From Candidatus Stahliibacteriota bacterium CG08_land_8_20_14_0_20_40_26 (GTDB taxonomy: Bacteria > Hydrothermota > UBA3073), in the NCBI GenBank assembly GCA_002774315.1, contig PEYP01000066.1:1-6469 (forward strand): a DNA stretch of 6,469 bases, in the 5' to 3' direction. Positions 4,888 to 6,469 of the stretch are shown here, piece after piece; the first letter of the stretch is position 1; each line of letters starts with the position of its first letter. The notes beneath the pieces are model-generated. The model saw only the letters and a program-made list of their open reading frames with translations, did no database searches and was not told the origin of the DNA. The position numbers were made by a program, and so were the translations under genes.

Positions 4888-6168
4888 CTAAACAAATGTA
4901 ACCAGCCATTTCCAGACTGGAATTATCTTTATTTCTATTTCCTCCTTATTTATCTCTTCTTCTTGGTCAAAAGTTAAAATGAATCCTTTCTTTTCTTCCA
5001 ATTGCCTGCAACATAATACCAATCCATCTATTTTCCTTTCTCTATTCTCTTCACTTAGTTCGTAACAGACCTGATAGGCAGAAAATCTTCCGTCTTTTAC
5101 AATAACAAAATCACATTCTTTTTCTTCTTCAAAATAGTAAATTTTGTCTGTTCTCTTTCTTAACTCTAAAAAAACGATATTTTCTAGCAACCTTCCCAAA
5201 TCCTGTGAAGCCTCTCTTCTTGCAAGCCCTGGGTCAACAAGATAGATCTTTGCTGGGTTTCTCATTCTTTTGTAGACAGACTCCGTAAACTTCCTTACTT
5301 CAAAAATGAGCATACTTTCGAGAAAATATTTATAATAGGCAAATAAACTGTCCTTTGAAAATGGCAACTTATCCTTGTATTGTTTATAAAAAGAATTAAG
5401 GGAAAATTTTTGAGAAAAGAGAGAAAACACTGAAGCCATCATAGTATCCAATAGTGGAATATTATTTATCTTAAACCTTTCCACCAGATCCCTGAAAAAT
5501 ATAGAACCGAGATACTCCTTCAATATTTTGGATTTGTCAAACTCGCTTCTGGCAAATATAATCTCCGGAAAACCACCCCATCTTAAGTAATCCCCAAAAT
5601 GCCCCTTGACCAAGATTTTTTCGGGTCCGTATATGGAACTTTTATTAACATCCACTCCTTTTGCTCGTAAGTATTCACGAAAAGAGAAGGGGGTTATCTC
5701 CATGCTCCATGCTCTTCCCCTTAAAGATGTATGGATCTCTTGTGGCATAATCTTGGAAGATGAACCGGCAACGAATACATCTACATCTTCCCTTTCTGTA
5801 ACTCGTCGGCAAAACTTCTCCCATCCTGCGATATTCTGTATTTCGTCAAGAAGAACCCTTTTTCTTTTGTTAAGAAGATAAGGATAAAGCTCTAAAAACG
5901 CCTCCATTAAAACCTCAAAACCACCTAACCCAAAATCTGTCAATCTTTCATCTTCGAAGTCGATGTACAACGATTCATCCTTTGAATTCCTGAAGAGATT
6001 ATAAAGAACGAATGTCTTACCGCTCCTTCTTACACCATATAATACCTTAACCTTATTTACTCCTTCAGGGAACCGACCAGCCTCCCTTTCGACGATTCTC
6101 CTAACACTGTGCAGGATAAATTTACGATTTTCCAGTATTATCTCTTTTAACTTATCTTTTGAAACCAT
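4888..6168 (-). CDS. AAA+ ATPase, AAA_14/DUF4143 type, degenerate nuclease site (ATPase C)
   Basis: A 426-residue protein. The P-loop GVRRSGKT is at 45-52, Walker B RVLLDEIQ at 104-111, AGSSSK at 134-139, the arginine-finger-like LRGR at 149-152, the family signature PFSFREYL at 160-167 and GGFP at 198-201. The C-terminal PD-(D/E)xK-like domain keeps E329 and D353 (ECDFVI), but the expected ExK is Q366-V-C368, so nuclease activity is unlikely while the ATPase site is complete. Such Q-for-E changes occur in one branch of the family. Start ATG 6168 is fixed by AGAAGGA (6174-6180), 5 bases upstream. Its promoter and leader are duplicated without a gene at 1948-2029. The broken GxxExxY gene lies directly upstream and its frame overlaps this start. 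Confidence 0.93.
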   Translation of the reverse strand: MVSKDKLKEIILENRKFILHSVRRIVEREAGRFPEGVNKVKVLYGVRRSGKTFVLYNLFRNSKDESLYIDFEDERLTDFGLGGFEVLMEAFLELYPYLLNKRKRVLLDEIQNIAGWEKFCRRVTEREDVDVFVAGSSSKIMPQEIHTSLRGRAWSMEITPFSFREYLRAKGVDVNKSSIYGPEKILVKGHFGDYLRWGGFPEIIFARSEFDKSKILKEYLGSIFFRDLVERFKINNIPLLDTMMASVFSLFSQKFSLNSFYKQYKDKLPFSKDSLFAYYKYFLESMLIFEVRKFTESVYKRMRNPAKIYLVDPGLARREASQDLGRLLENIVFLELRKRTDKIYYFEEEKECDFVIVKDGRFSAYQVCYELSEENRERKIDGLVLCCRQLEEKKGFILTFDQEEEINKEEIEIKIIPVWKWLVTFV

Positions 6169-6173
6169 ATTTG

Positions 6174-6188
6174 TCCTTCTTTTAAGGA
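6174..6188 (-). promoter_or_regulatory. Ribosome binding site of ATPase C inside a small hairpin
   Basis: On the minus strand TCCTT-AAAAG-AAGGA forms a 5-bp hairpin whose 3' arm is the Shine-Dalgarno core. A second TCCTT-N5-AAGGA hairpin lies upstream in the leader (6207-6221). They might limit translation, but 5-bp stems are weak and the effect is speculative. Confidence 0.45.
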
Positions 6189-6265
6189 TAAAATAATAAA
6201 CTTTCGTCCTTTTATCAAGGATAATCTATCTACATTATTATAATCTAAATTATACAAAAAGTTAA
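6184..6265 (-). repeat. Promoter-leader repeat of ATPase C
   Basis: 79 of 82 positions match 1948-2029. The match ends on the upstream side at 6265, inside a codon of the interrupted GxxExxY gene. At the other copy the sequence continues into the terminator of repeat R. This boundary marks a likely recombination or insertion junction. Confidence 0.85.
6237..6265 (-). promoter_or_regulatory. Sigma70-type promoter of ATPase C
   Basis: TTAACT (6260-6265), 17-bp spacer, TATAAT (6237-6242) on the minus strand. Start expected near 6230 and a leader of about 62 bases. The -35 is weaker than its orphan copy (TTGACT) and lies exactly at the junction with the GxxExxY fragment. Confidence 0.75.
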
Positions 6266-6359
6266 ATCCAGGGCCAATTGCACTATGCACTTTATACAAT
6301 ATCCCTATAATTTTATAGGTTAACTCATGGTGTAATAGTTCTTTTGGATGCGGATTCAT
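6264..6359 (-). pseudogene. 5' fragment of a GxxExxY-family gene
   Basis: From ATG 6359 the first 32 residues include ELTYKIIGILYKVHSAIGPGF, the typical N terminus of GxxExxY proteins (PD-(D/E)xK-fold family, usually about 120-130 residues, function unknown). Similarity stops after the G-F of the signature G-x-x-E-x-x-Y, exactly where the ATPase C promoter repeat begins. The frame stays open to 6147 and encodes 38 more residues without family resemblance, overlapping the ATPase C start. The remainder of the gene is not in this window. No Shine-Dalgarno site is visible. Most likely the gene was cut by arrival of the ATPase C unit or by deletion. Confidence 0.8.
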
Positions 6360-6375
6360 ACTGATGTATACAGAT

Positions 6376-6469
6376 TATCCGTTTGAATCCCCACTTATCC
6401 GTCTGCATCCTTTCCTACCCGTCTGCATCTTCCTCACCTATCCGTCTGAATCCTCCCCTACCTGTCTAC
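6376..6469. repeat. About 20-bp tandem repeat at the window edge
   Basis: Four units plus a partial one: TATCCGTTTGAATCCCCACT (6376-6395), TATCCGTCTGCATCCTTTCC (6396-6415), a 23-bp unit starting TACCCGTCTGCATC (6416-6438), TATCCGTCTGAATCCTCCCC (6439-6458) and TACCTGTCTAC (6459-6469), cut by the window edge. It lies 16 bp upstream of the GxxExxY fragment's start codon. No coding role is evident. Confidence 0.82.

Noticed and set aside
6147..6359. A complete 70-residue small protein
   Set aside because: Only the first 32 residues resemble a family (GxxExxY). The rest is translated promoter repeat and overlaps the ATPase C start.

Overview
This is an AT-rich bacterial window, probably from an uncultured bacterium. 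The evidence is near-consensus sigma70-type promoters (TTGACA-17-TATAAT), Shine-Dalgarno sites of the AAGGAG type, a BrnT/BrnA toxin-antitoxin pair and three AAA+ ATPases of the AAA_14/DUF4143 kind. No core gene, rRNA, tRNA, CRISPR array, integrase or transposase is visible, so I cannot name a phylum. The many intergenic repeats (ACGAAG/ACGGAG words, CACAGATT words, 7-bp tandem arrays) make it look like a repeat-rich accessory island.

All genes read on the minus strand. In transcription order (right to left) the window holds: a tandem repeat at the right edge (6376-6469); the first 32 codons of a GxxExxY-family gene, cut off inside its signature motif (6264-6359); ATPase C (4888-6168) with its own promoter and leader; a 7-bp repeat array and an 82-bp repeat R; ATPase B (3188-4603); a nested palindrome S, a 7-bp array and R; brnT-brnA (2356-2911); a 7-bp array with S embedded in it, and R; a promoter plus leader with no gene behind it (1948-2029), almost identical to the promoter and leader of ATPase C; an unrelated large inverted repeat and promoter; ATPase A (478-1728); and a gene-free stretch of short repeats (1-477).

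The most notable feature is the modular layout. Each R copy (82 bp; two copies identical, the third with one difference) starts with an 11-bp perfect hairpin followed on the minus strand by a T-run, as in an intrinsic terminator. One or two bases later comes the -35 box of the next gene. Each gene therefore sits in a unit of terminator, consensus promoter, gene, optional S palindrome and 7-bp array. ATPase A has the same arrangement built from a different inverted repeat. One unit has lost its gene, and another begins exactly where a GxxExxY gene is broken. I infer a cassette-like array of independently transcribed selfish or stress-type genes, shuffled through shared flanking repeats. This is not a classical integron, because no attC-type core site or integrase is seen.

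How the genes work together is not shown by the sequence. BrnT/BrnA is a self-contained toxin-antitoxin operon with a visible operator. The ATPases are standalone proteins of unproven function, each with a C-terminal PD-(D/E)xK nuclease-like fold; that domain looks intact in A and B and degenerate in C.
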